In this document: positions 15,357 to 24,059 of the stretch, in pieces
Numbering within the stretch: the stretch's first letter is position 1
Layout: every line of letters begins with the position of its first letter
From: Ectobacillus polymachus
Lineage (GTDB): Bacteria; Bacillota; Bacilli; Bacillales; Bacillaceae_G
Length of the DNA: 64,000 nt
Assembly: GCF_048159605.1 (NCBI RefSeq)
Contig: NZ_JBLREB010000001.1
Span: 1,736,001 to 1,800,000, forward strand
Direction of reading: 5' to 3'
Notes under the pieces: model-generated
What the model saw: the letters and a program-made list of their open reading frames with translations, nothing else
Databases searched by the model: none
What the model was told of the DNA's origin: nothing
Translations under genes and position numbers: made by a program

Positions 15357-17714
15357 TTACATAAAATCATAAGGTGAAAGATTTTCCACATCATCTATGT
15401 CCTTCACATCAAAAGATTCCTCATCAAATGGGGTAATTGTTTTTTCCTCTATATCACCAAAGCGATTCTGAAGCTTATCACAAAGCGATGTTTGACGAAC
15501 CGAATCATCAATGCGACGGATACCAGAATGAAAGGCATCCTCTTCTCCGCATAAAATAAGGAACTTCTTACTCCGCGTGATAGCTGTATAAAGTAGGTTT
15601 CTGCGTAACATCCGATAATAGCTTTTTACAACTGGCAAAATCACAATTGGGAATTCGCTTCCTTGTGATTTATGAATGGAACAACAATACGCATGAGTAA
15701 TTTGGTTAAAATCTCCTTTTGTATAGGTTACTTCTATCCCATCAAATGAAATGACCATCATATCCTGTTGCTCCACATTTTCTTTCGCATAAAAGATCGA
15801 TACGATTTCCCCAATATCGCCATTAAATACTTGGCTTTCCGGTTGATTAACAAGTTGGAGCACTTTATCTCCAGCGCGATACGTAACATCACCATATTGC
15901 ATCTCTCTTTGCTTTTCACGCGGAGGATTAAACACTTCCTGCAAAGCAGTATTCAGAGCATTAATGCCTGCCGGGCCGCGATACATCGGAGCAAGTACTT
16001 GTACATCACGCGCTGTAAAACCTTTGGTCTTTGCATTTTCACATACTTTTTTGACAACATCTACAACTTGAGCTCCTGTACACGTTATAAAGGATCGATC
16101 AACCTTTTGCATCTTTATATCATTTGGTACTTTATTATTCTTAATAGCATGGGCAAGCTGAATAACAGAAGAGCCTTCTGCCTGACGATAAATTTCGGTT
16201 AGCCGAACAGTAGGGATCTGCTCACTTTGTAAGATATCCTTTAATACTTGTCCAGGACCTACGGAAGGAAGCTGATCTTCATCTCCTACGATAATAACTT
16301 GAATGGTAGAAGGGAGAGATTTGAACAGTTGATTTGCAAGCCAAATGTCCACCATGGAAAATTCATCGATTATGAGAAGTTTTCCTTGGATAGGGTCATT
16401 TTCATCCCGTGAAAAGGAGCCTTCTGGTGTCCATCCAAGAAGACGATGTATCGTACCAGCTGGTAATCCCGTCGATTCACTCATTCGTTTTGAAGCACGG
16501 CCTGTTGGAGCAGTTAATAAAATGGGGAATGGATGCTCATCATTATAATCTTTTGGATTAAGGGAAATGCCATTTAATGTCGCATACATTTCAACAATCC
16601 CACGGATGACCGTCGTTTTTCCAGTACCAGGTCCGCCAGTTAAAATCATAATAGGCTTTGATAGGGCAGTTTGTATCGCTTCCTTTTGTTTTGATGCATA
16701 CTGCACACCTAATTTATCTTCTATCGTTCCGAGTGAAAGCAAAAACTCTGATTCTGGAAATTCTTCTTGATCCTCTTGTTTAAGAAGGCGGTATAAGGAG
16801 GATACTAAGCCTTTTTCCGCATAATATAAGGATGCAAGATATACGCGTTCTTCTTCTATTACAACTTTTTCTTCTTTTTGAAGCAGTTCAAAACATGTAT
16901 GAATTTGATCCACTTGCACCGTATTTTCACGATGATTGAGCAATTGAAGCGACTGCTGCGCTACCTGCTCATTTGTCATAAATACATGTCCATCTTGCAG
17001 GGACACGTTCTCTAATGTAAATAAACAGCCTGCTCGTATACGATCTGGGTGATCCCCAGAAATCCCGAACACCTTACCTATTTCATCAGCACGAGCAAAT
17101 CCAATTCCCTCGACGTCTTCGATAAGCTGGTATGGATTGTTGCGAATGATTTCAAGCGTCTGTTCTTTATAGGTTTGATAGATTTTTATACTAAGCTTTG
17201 TTCCAAAACCGTATCCGCTAAGAAAGCTCATCACTTTTTCAAGCCCTTGATGTTCGGTAACAGTTTTGTATATTTCTTGTGCTTTATCCTTACCTACAAT
17301 CCCCTCAAGAGCATCGGGATCATCCATTATTTTTGAGATTGTATGCTCTCCTAGTTTTTGAACGATACGTTCTGCTGTTCGCTTTCCTATACCCTTAAAT
17401 AAATCGCTAGATAAATATTGAACAATGCCGCTCTTCGTTTGCGGTAATTCTTTTTTAAATGTATTGGTATGATATTGCATACCGTACCGTGGATGTTCTT
17501 TAAACGTTCCGTTAAGCGTGAAAACTTCTTCTTCATGCATACGTGGAAAGTGACCCGTTACAATGACTTCTTTTTCATCATAAGCTTCATTTGTTTCCAT
17601 CACACGCATCCGTACGACAGAATACAAATTCTCCTCATTATGAAATATCGTTACAAGCACTTGAGCTTTTATATATTTTTGCTCTTCTTCAAATAAATCC
17701 ATAGCATTTTGCAC
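15357..17714 (-). CDS. recD2: RecD2-type ATP-dependent DNA helicase
   Basis: SF1B 5'-3' helicase of the RecD2 class (without RecBC), linked to DNA repair and replication fork maintenance. 785 residues: N-terminal OB-like region and helix-hairpin-helix motifs (SDLFKGIGKRTAERIVQKLG; DVEGIGFARADEIG), Walker A LTGGPGTGKTTVI (about residue 350), Walker B LLIIDEFSMVD, and C-terminal THAYCCSIHKSQGSEFP and LLYTAITRSKK. Start GTG (17712-17714), 7 nt after GGAGGTG; an ATG four codons later is less well placed. Confidence 0.95.
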   Translation of the reverse strand: MQNAMDLFEEEQKYIKAQVLVTIFHNEENLYSVVRMRVMETNEAYDEKEVIVTGHFPRMHEEEVFTLNGTFKEHPRYGMQYHTNTFKKELPQTKSGIVQYLSSDLFKGIGKRTAERIVQKLGEHTISKIMDDPDALEGIVGKDKAQEIYKTVTEHQGLEKVMSFLSGYGFGTKLSIKIYQTYKEQTLEIIRNNPYQLIEDVEGIGFARADEIGKVFGISGDHPDRIRAGCLFTLENVSLQDGHVFMTNEQVAQQSLQLLNHRENTVQVDQIHTCFELLQKEEKVVIEEERVYLASLYYAEKGLVSSLYRLLKQEDQEEFPESEFLLSLGTIEDKLGVQYASKQKEAIQTALSKPIMILTGGPGTGKTTVIRGIVEMYATLNGISLNPKDYNDEHPFPILLTAPTGRASKRMSESTGLPAGTIHRLLGWTPEGSFSRDENDPIQGKLLIIDEFSMVDIWLANQLFKSLPSTIQVIIVGDEDQLPSVGPGQVLKDILQSEQIPTVRLTEIYRQAEGSSVIQLAHAIKNNKVPNDIKMQKVDRSFITCTGAQVVDVVKKVCENAKTKGFTARDVQVLAPMYRGPAGINALNTALQEVFNPPREKQREMQYGDVTYRAGDKVLQLVNQPESQVFNGDIGEIVSIFYAKENVEQQDMMVISFDGIEVTYTKGDFNQITHAYCCSIHKSQGSEFPIVILPVVKSYYRMLRRNLLYTAITRSKKFLILCGEEDAFHSGIRRIDDSVRQTSLCDKLQNRFGDIEEKTITPFDEESFDVKDIDDVENLSPYDFM

Positions 17715-17737
17715 GAAATGTCACCTCCATTTCCACA

Positions 17738-18391
17738 TTACTTGTTTTGCTCTAGCATTCGAATACCATTTCCTGCCAGAAAATGATCAGGCTGAATGGC
17801 TACCGCTCTTTTGAAATGTTCCATCGCCTTGTCAATTTCATCGAAAAAGGCATAGATAACCCCTAAATTATAGTAAGCGTCAGCGTGCTCTGGATTTAGC
17901 TGCAACACCTTTTCAAATATTGGCTTCGCTTCTTTAATATGATCGAGCCGTGCTAAACACAAACCGTATTGAAATGTCGCTTCCTCATCCTTCTCATTCA
18001 GTTCCATAGCACGTTGCAAGAAAGGCAACGCTAACGTATCATTTCCTAATTGAAGATATGTAAATCCGAGCATACTATACACATCATTGTTTTGCATATC
18101 ACACGATAATGCTTTTTCAAACATAAGCTTCGCTACTTCATATTCTTCGAACTCGTAATAAATTGTTCCCAGACCATAATAGGCAGTTCCTAATGTATCG
18201 TCTAACTCTAATGCCTTTTTATAAAATGCGATTGCACGCTCTTGTTCTCCAATTACATCTAATAAATTGCCAAAATTAACGTACCCAATAGGATTAGTGG
18301 GTTCCTCATCAATAGCTTCATTTAACAATCTTGCAGCCTCTTCCCATTTTCCTTCCTTCATGTACATAATTCCTTCGTTCAGCTTAGCCAT
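17738..18391 (-). CDS. yrrB: tetratricopeptide repeat protein YrrB
   Basis: 217 residues made almost wholly of TPR units (about six, e.g. PIGYVNFGNLLDVIGEQERAI; HADAYYNLGVIYAFFDEIDKA). TPR proteins scaffold protein complexes. In Bacillus this gene lies between recD2 and mnmA and has no proven function. GAGGTG precedes the ATG; the recD2 start is 23 nt downstream, so the two are likely co-transcribed. Confidence 0.9.
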   Translation of the reverse strand: MAKLNEGIMYMKEGKWEEAARLLNEAIDEEPTNPIGYVNFGNLLDVIGEQERAIAFYKKALELDDTLGTAYYGLGTIYYEFEEYEVAKLMFEKALSCDMQNNDVYSMLGFTYLQLGNDTLALPFLQRAMELNEKDEEATFQYGLCLARLDHIKEAKPIFEKVLQLNPEHADAYYNLGVIYAFFDEIDKAMEHFKRAVAIQPDHFLAGNGIRMLEQNK

Positions 18392-18447
18392 ACATACACC
18401 TCAACTCGATAGTTTCGTATCGTTCCTTCTTTTTTTCTAATTCTATC

Positions 18448-18487
18448 ATAAAAGAAACCTCGGTCTCATGAAAGCCCGAGGTTTCTT
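18448..18487 (-). terminator. mnmA terminator
   Basis: AAGAAACCTCGG / CCGAGGTTTCTT 12-bp stem with a 12-nt loop, followed on the minus strand by TTATG after a T-rich arm, just past the mnmA stop. Confidence 0.85.
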
Positions 18488-18492
18488 ACATC

Positions 18493-19608
18493 TTAAGATA
18501 AGTAGGACAACTTTTCACCATTACGGAATACTTCATCAATCGTTCCTCCACCGAGGCATATATCACCATCATAGAAAACAACTGCTTGCCCTGGCGTAAT
18601 CGCACGTACTTTCTCATCATTTGCAATATGCACCGTGCCATTTTCAAGAACTGTAACCGTTACGGGATTATCAGGTTGACGGTAACGGAATTTCGCTGTG
18701 CATTTGAATTGCTTAGCCTTCGGTTTTCCGCTTGTCCAACTAATATCAGTTGCTAACACTTCATCCCCATACAATAGTTCATTATGGAATCCTTGTTCTA
18801 CATATAATACGTTTTCCTTTAGGTTCTTTCCTACTACAAACCACGGATCACCATCACCACCAATGCCGAGACCGTGACGTTGTCCTATCGTATAATACAT
18901 TAAACCATCATGTTTTCCTTTTACTTCACCGGACAAAGTAACCATGTTACCAGGCTGCGCAGGTAGGTAGTTACCTAAGAATTCTTTGAAATTCCGCTCG
19001 CCAATAAAACAAATGCCTGTGCTATCTTTTTTCGTAGCTGTAGCAAGGCCAGCATTTTTTGCCATCTCACGTATTTGCGGTTTCATTAAATTTCCAAGGG
19101 GAAACATCGTCCGAGAAAGCTGCTCTTGTCCAAGCTGATTTAAAAAATATGTTTGATCTTTATTTGTATCTACGCCGCGAAGCATTTGATATACACCGTC
19201 TTGATATAGGGCACGAGCATAATGTCCGGTAGCAACATAATCTGCCCCAAGTGACATAGCGTGATCCAAAAACGCTTTAAATTTAATTTCCTTATTACAC
19301 ATTACATCTGGATTAGGTGTACGTCCTGCACGATACTCATCAAGAAAATACGTGAATACACGATCCCAATATTGCTTTTCAAAATTAACTGCATAATAGG
19401 GAATTCCAATTTGATTGCAAACTGCAATGACATCATTGTAATCTTCGGTTGCAGTACATACACCATTTTCATCAGTATCATCCCAGTTTTTCATGAAAAT
19501 ACCGATTACATCATAGCCTTGTTCCTTCAATAAGAGTGCTGCAACAGAAGAATCGACGCCTCCTGACATCCCGATTACGACTCTCGTTTCATGAGGGGGC
19601 TTATTCAA
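18493..19608 (-). CDS. mnmA: tRNA-specific 2-thiouridylase MnmA
   Basis: Thiolates U34 of Lys, Glu and Gln tRNAs (s2U), using persulfide sulfur from the neighbouring cysteine desulfurase. 371 residues. PP-loop GMSGGVDSSVAA at the N-terminus; catalytic cysteines in NPDVMCNKEIKF and STGICFIGER; GHYAR and TIGQRHGLGIGG as in the family. Start TTG (19606-19608), 6 nt after GGAGGTG, giving LNKPPHETR, which matches the B. cereus N-terminus; the upstream ATG at 19641 has no ribosome-binding site. Confidence 0.96.
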   Translation of the reverse strand: MNKPPHETRVVIGMSGGVDSSVAALLLKEQGYDVIGIFMKNWDDTDENGVCTATEDYNDVIAVCNQIGIPYYAVNFEKQYWDRVFTYFLDEYRAGRTPNPDVMCNKEIKFKAFLDHAMSLGADYVATGHYARALYQDGVYQMLRGVDTNKDQTYFLNQLGQEQLSRTMFPLGNLMKPQIREMAKNAGLATATKKDSTGICFIGERNFKEFLGNYLPAQPGNMVTLSGEVKGKHDGLMYYTIGQRHGLGIGGDGDPWFVVGKNLKENVLYVEQGFHNELLYGDEVLATDISWTSGKPKAKQFKCTAKFRYRQPDNPVTVTVLENGTVHIANDEKVRAITPGQAVVFYDGDICLGGGTIDEVFRNGEKLSYLS

Positions 19609-19641
19609 CGAGTTCACCTCCAACTTCCATTTCTCTATCAT

Positions 19642-20793
19642 TTAACTACGTACATCATTTGATAGTCGTTTTACTATTTTAACTACTTCATATGCTGCTT
19701 TTTCAACATCTTCCTTAGAATTACCATAACCAAAGCTAAACCGAACGCTAGAGCGTATTTTGTCTGATTCTTTTCCAAACATAGCTACTAGAACATGGGA
19801 AGGATCAACCGAACCAGCTGTGCAGGCTGAACCGCTTGAAACAGCAATGCCTGCCAGATCCAAATTAACGAGAAACGATTCAATATCCATGCCGTGGAAG
19901 CTTACATTAAAGACATGAGCTAAATGGTATTCTTGATTTCCATTAACTTCGTATGAAATGCCTTCCTCATTAAAGACAGAAATCATTATATCTTTAAAAG
20001 AGAGATATCGCTGCCTTTTTTGCTCACGCTCTTTCTGAGATAGTAGAATAGCACGTTGCAATCCTACTACACCAGGGACATTTTCTGTACCTGCTCGTCT
20101 CTTTCTCTCTTGTTCCCCGCCGGTAATGATGGGAAAGAGCTTTACTTGTTGATTACTATATAAAAATCCGACACCCTTTGGTCCATTAATTTTGTGCGAT
20201 GAAATAGAAAGTAAATCGATACCAAACTGTTTTACATCAATATTCACAAGTCCATAGGCTTGTACAGCATCTGTATGAAAATAGGCATGATGCTCCTTTA
20301 GTAGCTCACCGATTTCCTGAATAGGTTGTATCGTTCCTACTTCGTTGTTACCGAACATGATGGAAACTAAAATGGTATCATCCGTTAATGCACGCTTTAT
20401 ATCTTCAGCGCGTACACGTCCTGTTTCATCGACAGGTATATACGTAATCGTAAATCCTTCTCGCTCTAATATTTTACATGTATTTAAAATAGCACTATGC
20501 TCAATTTCCGTTGTAATGATGTGATTGCCACGATCTCGATTTGCCCGTGCCACACCTAGTAAAGCTAAATTGTCTGCTTCCGATCCACCGCTTGTAAAAA
20601 TAATTTCGTTTGGATGCGCTCCAATGCTCGCTGCACAAACGCGTCTTGCTTCATCAACAGCATGACGGGCTTGGCGACCAAAGTAATGTATACTTGAAGG
20701 ATTTCCAAACATTTCGGTCATATATGGAATCATGCTTTGCACCACTTCTGGATGAACGGGTGAAGTTGCGGCATGATCTAAATAAATATGCAT
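19642..20793 (-). CDS. yrvO: cysteine desulfurase (YrvO-like)
   Basis: PLP enzyme converting cysteine to alanine plus enzyme-bound persulfide. 383 residues: N-terminal IYLDHAATSPV, PLP lysine in SISSHKINGPKG, active-site cysteine in the flexible loop SSGSACTAGS, RAGTENVPG. In B. subtilis the mnmA-linked paralog YrvO supplies sulfur specifically for tRNA thiolation, which this arrangement supports. It lies 38 nt downstream of cymR and 33 nt upstream of mnmA. Distinct from NadS at 53 kb. Confidence 0.94.
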   Translation of the reverse strand: MHIYLDHAATSPVHPEVVQSMIPYMTEMFGNPSSIHYFGRQARHAVDEARRVCAASIGAHPNEIIFTSGGSEADNLALLGVARANRDRGNHIITTEIEHSAILNTCKILEREGFTITYIPVDETGRVRAEDIKRALTDDTILVSIMFGNNEVGTIQPIQEIGELLKEHHAYFHTDAVQAYGLVNIDVKQFGIDLLSISSHKINGPKGVGFLYSNQQVKLFPIITGGEQERKRRAGTENVPGVVGLQRAILLSQKEREQKRQRYLSFKDIMISVFNEEGISYEVNGNQEYHLAHVFNVSFHGMDIESFLVNLDLAGIAVSSGSACTAGSVDPSHVLVAMFGKESDKIRSSVRFSFGYGNSKEDVEKAAYEVVKIVKRLSNDVRS

Positions 20794-20831
20794 TTAAATC
20801 ACCCTTTTATTTAAAATTTTCAAAAGACACG

Positions 20832-21248
20832 TTAAATATAAAACATATATCCTTGGTTATTTTCCTCGTCGTAACGAACCAGATCTTCAAGTGTCGTATT
20901 ATCTAGTACTTCTTGAACTGCATCTCGTATACGTAACCATAGCTGACGCTGAGCTGGCTTTTCTTCTTCTATTCCTTCTACGACAGTGATGGGACCTTCT
21001 AGACACCGAATGACGTTACCTGCCGTAATCACACTTGGATGATCAGCAAGTACATACCCGCCGTAAGCCCCTCGTGTACTTTTTACTAGACGTGCATTAC
21101 GAAGCGGAGAGATAAGCTGTTCCAAATAATGCTCAGATAAATCATGAGCCTGCGCAATCGATTTTAAAGAAATCGGACCTGAGCCGTATTTTTTCGCTAA
21201 ATCAATCATAATGGTTAGACCATAGCGGCCTTTTGTTGAAATCTTCAT
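20832..21248 (-). CDS. cymR: Rrf2 family cysteine metabolism repressor CymR
   Basis: Winged-helix Rrf2 regulator, 138 residues: MKISTKGRYGLTIMIDLAKKYG then recognition region SEHYLEQLISPLRNARLVKSTRGAYGGYVLA. It has no iron-sulfur cysteine triad, in line with CymR, which senses cysteine availability with CysK. It represses cysteine uptake and synthesis genes including the yrrT-mtnN-mccAB operon, whose counterpart is at 1-2.4 kb. First gene of cymR-yrvO-mnmA; GAGGTG precedes the ATG. Confidence 0.93.
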   Translation of the reverse strand: MKISTKGRYGLTIMIDLAKKYGSGPISLKSIAQAHDLSEHYLEQLISPLRNARLVKSTRGAYGGYVLADHPSVITAGNVIRCLEGPITVVEGIEEEKPAQRQLWLRIRDAVQEVLDNTTLEDLVRYDEENNQGYMFYI

Positions 21249-21298
21249 CGTAACACCTCTTTCCTAAACTTGTTTCATCACGAAAATAAGCCTTTACG

Positions 21299-21307
21299 AT
21301 TATAACA
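21299..21307 (-). promoter_or_regulatory. extended -10 promoter of cymR-yrvO-mnmA
   Basis: TGTTATAAT (TGnTATAAT) on the minus strand, about 51 nt before the cymR ATG. No strong -35 is seen, as is common for extended -10 promoters. A second TATAAT lies nearer to rarA with poor spacing to its -35. Confidence 0.6.
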
Positions 21308-21421
21308 TATCTTGTATAGAATCTGTTCTTCATCGTTATATGTTCATAAATCTACTTGCTCCTCATCATTCTTATCGTAGACAAATTATACGGATATCAT
21401 AAGGTACCAAGAAAACTGTTC

Positions 21422-22708
21422 TCATTTTTCGTCTTTCATTTGTCGTAATTTCAAATAAATAGCGCCTAATGTTTTTTCTTTACCAGCCTCTTTCGGCTTA
21501 TAATACTGCCGATCTTTCAGTTCGTTCGGTAAATATTGCTGTTTTACCCATCCTCCAAAGCTTCCTAATGGAAAATCATGAGGATATATGTACCCAATCC
21601 CATGTCCCAATTTCTTTGCACCACTATAATGGCTGTCTTTTAAATGATCAGGTATATCGTAATAAGCCCCATTTCTTACGTCGGCAAGCGCCTGATCAAT
21701 GGCGATATATCCTGAATTGGATTTCGCAGATAAACACATTTCAATTACAATGGTTCCAAGTATAATACGAGCTTCTGGAAATCCTACAGCTTTACTTGCT
21801 TCACACGCGATATAGGTTTTATATCCCATATCGGATGCAAGTCCGCAATCCTCATAAGCAATAACAATCAGTCTGCGACAAATACTTGTTAAATCCCCAG
21901 CCTCAATAAGCCGTGCTAAGTAGTGTAATGCGCCGTCTACATCACTGCCGCGAATGGATTTTTGCAAACCTGATAATACATTATAATGGGCAGAACCCGC
22001 TTTATCATGAGAAAATCCTTTGTTTGTTAAAAATTCTCGAATTGTTTCATCTTTAACTACATACGTTCCATTCATTTGATTAGAAGCATGTACGATATCC
22101 TCTAACACATTGAGAGAAGAGCGAACATCGCCATTCGTACCACCCGCGATTTGTTCCAGTTGCTGCTCTGTTATTTCTATCGAAAGCTTTCCCAGTCCGC
22201 GTTCTGTATCCTCTATAGCTCGTCTTAATACTATCATTATATCGGGCGGAGTAATCGGCTTTAATTGCTTAAGTTGATTACAGCGACTCCGAATGGCAGG
22301 ATTTACGTCATGAAAGGGATTTTCTGTTGTCGCTCCAATCAATGTTACAAGCCCGCTTTCAACATGGGGTAGTAAATAATCTTGTTGTGATTTCGTAAAA
22401 CGATGAATTTCATCTAAAAATAGAATTACGCCATTATACATTCTAGCTTCGTCAACAACCTGTTCAATATCCTTTTTCCCTGCAGTTGTTGCATTTAATG
22501 CTATAAAGTGCTTATTTGTAGAACCTGCTATCGCATAAGCTAATGAAGTTTTTCCAATTCCTGGCTCACCATATAAAATCATTGAAGGAATGTGTCCATC
22601 TTGAATCATACGATAAAAGGACGTTCCGGGTAATGTAAGATGTTCTTGACCCACAACCTCATCTAAAGATTTCGGCCGCATACGATAAGCAAGAGGTGCC
22701 TGTTCCAA
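21422..22708 (-). CDS. rarA: replication-associated recombination protein RarA/MgsA (YrvN)
   Basis: AAA+ ATPase of the RarA/WRNIP1 family, acting at stalled forks. 428 residues: RMRPKSLDEVVGQEHL, Walker A ILYGEPGIGKTSLAYA, Walker B VILFLDEIHRF, sensor IGATTENP, then the C-terminal tetramerisation domain (YEDCGLASDMGYKTYIACEA; GYIYPHDFPLGSFGGWVKQQYLP). Start TTG at 22706-22708, 7 nt after GGGAGGA. A possible promoter has TACAAT about 35 nt upstream. The 22709-22910 gap holds nothing else I can support. Confidence 0.94.
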   Translation of the reverse strand: MEQAPLAYRMRPKSLDEVVGQEHLTLPGTSFYRMIQDGHIPSMILYGEPGIGKTSLAYAIAGSTNKHFIALNATTAGKKDIEQVVDEARMYNGVILFLDEIHRFTKSQQDYLLPHVESGLVTLIGATTENPFHDVNPAIRSRCNQLKQLKPITPPDIMIVLRRAIEDTERGLGKLSIEITEQQLEQIAGGTNGDVRSSLNVLEDIVHASNQMNGTYVVKDETIREFLTNKGFSHDKAGSAHYNVLSGLQKSIRGSDVDGALHYLARLIEAGDLTSICRRLIVIAYEDCGLASDMGYKTYIACEASKAVGFPEARIILGTIVIEMCLSAKSNSGYIAIDQALADVRNGAYYDIPDHLKDSHYSGAKKLGHGIGYIYPHDFPLGSFGGWVKQQYLPNELKDRQYYKPKEAGKEKTLGAIYLKLRQMKDEK

Positions 22709-22910
22709 CTAATCTTCCTCCCTGCAATTCATTTCTTTTATTGTACTATATCTTGCAAGAGGTAGAAAAAAAATCACACCCGGGAGAAAATGATAGGAGG
22801 ATAAAGCTAACTATAGAAACACCATTACTAGGGAAGGGACGATTAGAAAAAGAAACATGTTACATTGAATAGGTGATACTACATTCGACGTCGATATTTC
22901 AAGGAATACA

Positions 22911-22949
22911 GCAAAAATAGGCCATCATACAATTGTATAACGGTCTATT
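22911..22949 (-). terminator. tcdA terminator
   Basis: AATAGACCGT...GGCCTATT imperfect stem with an inner palindrome ATACAATTGTAT, then TTTTTGC on the minus strand, 12 nt past the tcdA stop. Confidence 0.7.
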
Positions 22950-22961
22950 CTACCTTTCTCC

Positions 22962-23735
22962 TTACTCCTTTACTTGCCCAACTCGATTAATTTGGATATC
23001 CTTCATAAGCGTGCGAACTACATAGCTTGCTGCGATTAAACCCGCAACGGAAGGTGTAAAAGCATTTGAGGATGGCGGAATTTTCGCCTTTCGAATGTTA
23101 GCATTTTCATCTGGAATAATTTCTTTGCGGATATCCTCCCGAATAACGATAGGACTTTCGTCAGAAAATACTACCTTTATACCCTTTGTAATTCCTTCTT
23201 TACGAAGTCGGGTACGAACTACTTTTGCAATTGGATCTGTATGGGTTTTCGAAATATCTGCAATACGAAAACGTGTTGGATCCATTTTATTTGCAGCGCC
23301 CATACTTGAAATAATAGGTATTTTTCGTTTCAAGCATTCCTTCATAATATGAATTTTATATGAAATCGTATCAGCAGCATCGATGACAAAATCGAGACCA
23401 TAGGAGAAAAATTGCTCATATGTATCTTCTGTATAAAACATTTGCAAAGCAATTACTTCGCAGTCCGGATTAATATCTGCAATCCGTTCTTTCATAAGCT
23501 CTACCTTTTGACGTCCAATGGTAGATAGAAGAGCATGCACTTGTCGATTCACATTTGTAATATCTACAACATCTTTATCTACAAGGACAAGTCGTCCTAC
23601 ACCAGACCGAGCCAATGCTTCGGCTGCAAAGGAACCGACTCCTCCAATACCTAGTATCCCTACTGTACTATTTTTCAATATTTCAAGTCCCTCTTTGCCA
23701 AGAGCTAATTCATTTCGTGAAAATTGATGTAGCAT
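22962..23735 (-). CDS. tcdA: tRNA threonylcarbamoyladenosine dehydratase TcdA (YrvM)
   Basis: E1/ThiF-like enzyme that cyclises t6A37 of tRNA to ct6A using ATP. 257 residues: MLHQFSRNELALGKEG, nucleotide-binding VGILGIGGVGSFAAEALARSGVG, DKDVVDITNVNRQ, and DAADTISYKIHIMKEC. I choose ATG at 23733-23735 (MLHQF) rather than the in-frame start 11 codons upstream, matching family N-termini; AGGAGTG is 11 nt upstream. The tRNA-modification role fits a window rich in such genes. Confidence 0.92.
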   Translation of the reverse strand: MLHQFSRNELALGKEGLEILKNSTVGILGIGGVGSFAAEALARSGVGRLVLVDKDVVDITNVNRQVHALLSTIGRQKVELMKERIADINPDCEVIALQMFYTEDTYEQFFSYGLDFVIDAADTISYKIHIMKECLKRKIPIISSMGAANKMDPTRFRIADISKTHTDPIAKVVRTRLRKEGITKGIKVVFSDESPIVIREDIRKEIIPDENANIRKAKIPPSSNAFTPSVAGLIAASYVVRTLMKDIQINRVGQVKE

Positions 23736-23833
23736 ATCTAGTATCACTCCTATTGCAAACTCACTCAATTTGTATTCTACCTTCTTTTCCTACTATTTGT
23801 ATAGAAAAAGTTATTATAAGATCGATCAGAGCT

Positions 23834-23994
23834 ATAAAGTGAAACTTCCCTCGGTGGGGGTTTTCTCTCATCCCCCACCGAGGGTTAGCCCGCCGAATCG
23901 GATTTTTACGGGCAGTTGTCCCCCTCCACCTATCTTCCTTGATTCACTCCGAATCTTGAGGTGGGGTCTTACTGCCCGTTAAAGCGGGATAAAA
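23834..23994. repeat. bcr1-like intergenic repeat, copy 1
   Basis: About 160-bp structured repeat beginning ATAAAGTGAAACTTCC and ending TACTGCCCGTTAAAGCGGGAT. It contains long inverted repeats (CCTCGGTGGGG...CCCCACCGAGG) and sits between ATAAA pentamers (23835-23839 and 23990-23994), like a TTTAT-type target duplication. A close copy is at 49274-49424. It resembles bcr1 of the B. cereus group as I remember it. It lies between tcdA and the aspS terminator. Confidence 0.8.
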
Positions 23995-24023
23995 AATCCT
24001 ATGGGTATGCCCCCATAGGATTA
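23992..24023 (-). terminator. aspS terminator
   Basis: AATCCTATGGG / CCCATAGGATT 11-bp stem with a 6-nt loop, followed on the minus strand by TTTTTTATCCC; it borders the bcr1-like repeat. The rest of 24024-24059 shows nothing. Confidence 0.92.
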
Positions 24024-24059
24024 GTAAAATTCAAATTTCTATCCAGAATTGTGTAGCCC

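Noticed and set aside
23770..23982. 70-codon plus-strand frame over the bcr1-like repeat
   Set aside because: It consists mostly of repeat DNA with inverted repeats; no ribosome-binding site.
23736..24059. Possible 6S RNA gene, expected between aspS and yrvM (tcdA) from my memory of B. subtilis
   Set aside because: The gap holds only the bcr1-like repeat and the aspS terminator; no 190-nt rod-like structure remains. The rarA-tcdA gap (22709-22961) also shows no convincing closing stem.
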